NCBI GenBank assembly: GCA_002425245.1
Contig: DILW01000107.1
Location: 1 to 5,784 of the forward strand
Reading direction: 5' to 3'
DNA length: 5,784 nt
DNA from: Betaproteobacteria bacterium UBA5582
GTDB taxonomy: Bacteria; Pseudomonadota; Gammaproteobacteria; Burkholderiales; Rhodocyclaceae
Position 1 is the first letter of the stretch; each line of letters starts with the position of its first letter. The translations under genes were made by a program, and so were the position numbers. Under the pieces are notes generated by a model. That model was given only the letters and a program-made list of their open reading frames with translations. It ran no database searches and was not told the DNA's origin. Of the stretch, positions 5,545 to 5,784 are shown one piece after another.

Positions 5545-5784
5545 GCGCCGCCCGCTACACGCTGCCGGCGATCCTGCTGCACTGGGCGCAGGCGATCCTG
5601 ATCGTCTGGCTGATCTGGCTCGGCTGGACGATGACCGACCTGCCCAAGGGCGCCGAACGCAGCGCCGCCTACGGCCTGCACAAATCGCTCGGCCTGCTGG
5701 CGCTGCTCCTGGTGGCGCTACGCCTCGGCTGGCGCCGCTTCCACCCGGCGCCGAACCCGCCGCTGCAAGGGCCGCCGGACAAGG
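5541..5784 (+). CDS. Cytochrome b561 family protein, 3' end beyond the window
   Basis: An open frame starts at ATG 5541, overlapping the preceding stop as ATGA, and runs through the window end; 81 residues are visible of a family usually near 175-190. It opens with RYTLPAILLHWAQA, containing the first helix His (H14) of the bacterial cytochrome b561 (CybB/YceJ) family. The conserved WTMTDLPKGAERSAAYGLHKSLG loop follows, with H47, then a second hydrophobic helix ending in ALRLGWRRFHP. In the family, conserved His residues in the helices bind two b hemes, and the protein exchanges electrons with quinone in the inner membrane. No obvious Shine-Dalgarno precedes it, so translational coupling to the propeller gene is likely. 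In this operon it may link periplasmic electron carriers or quinoprotein partners to the quinone pool; that is inference. Confidence 0.88.
   Translation, partial: MSAARYTLPAILLHWAQAILIVWLIWLGWTMTDLPKGAERSAAYGLHKSLGLLALLLVALRLGWRRFHPAPNPPLQGPPDK

Overview
The window is GC-rich, densely packed proteobacterial DNA. The gene content points to a respiring betaproteobacterium, most likely of the Rhodocyclales type (Azospira/Dechloromonas/Thauera-like). That assignment is an inference from gene style and composition, not from a marker gene. Six protein-coding genes are supported, two of them cut by the window ends. I see no RNA gene, insertion sequence, CRISPR array or convincing intrinsic terminator.

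Left part (1-1112, plus strand): the 3' part of a polytopic inner-membrane protein overlaps by ATGA a complete small SirB2-family membrane protein. The SirB2 gene runs tail-to-tail into the regulator gene, sharing 6 bp.

Middle (1107-3092, minus strand): a complete sigma-54-dependent activator of the AcoR type, with GAF sensor region, PAS-like segment, AAA+ domain carrying an intact GAFTGA loop, and Fis-type helix-turn-helix. It is divergent from the right-hand operon across a 251-bp control region (3093-3343). That region holds a full-consensus -24/-12 promoter pointing right (3280-3295) and an interrupted dyad about 120 bp upstream of it.

Right part (3344-5784, plus strand): a tightly packed operon with overlaps or gaps of only a few bases. 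It encodes a periplasmic cytochrome c-550 (PedF type), a periplasmic solute-binding-like protein of the quinoprotein-dehydrogenase-associated (MoxJ-like) kind, a secreted seven-repeat YVTN beta-propeller of the PQQ-catabolism-associated kind, and the start of a cytochrome b561.

Taken together, the right-hand genes look like the accessory and electron-transfer part of a PQQ-dependent alcohol oxidation system in the periplasm, switched on by the divergent sigma-54 activator. The quinoprotein dehydrogenase itself is not in the window. Its expected place is further downstream or elsewhere in the genome. The families are known. The points worth a second look are the promoter architecture, the start choice of the regulator, the dehydrogenase-free accessory operon with a b561, and the terminator-free convergent overlap.
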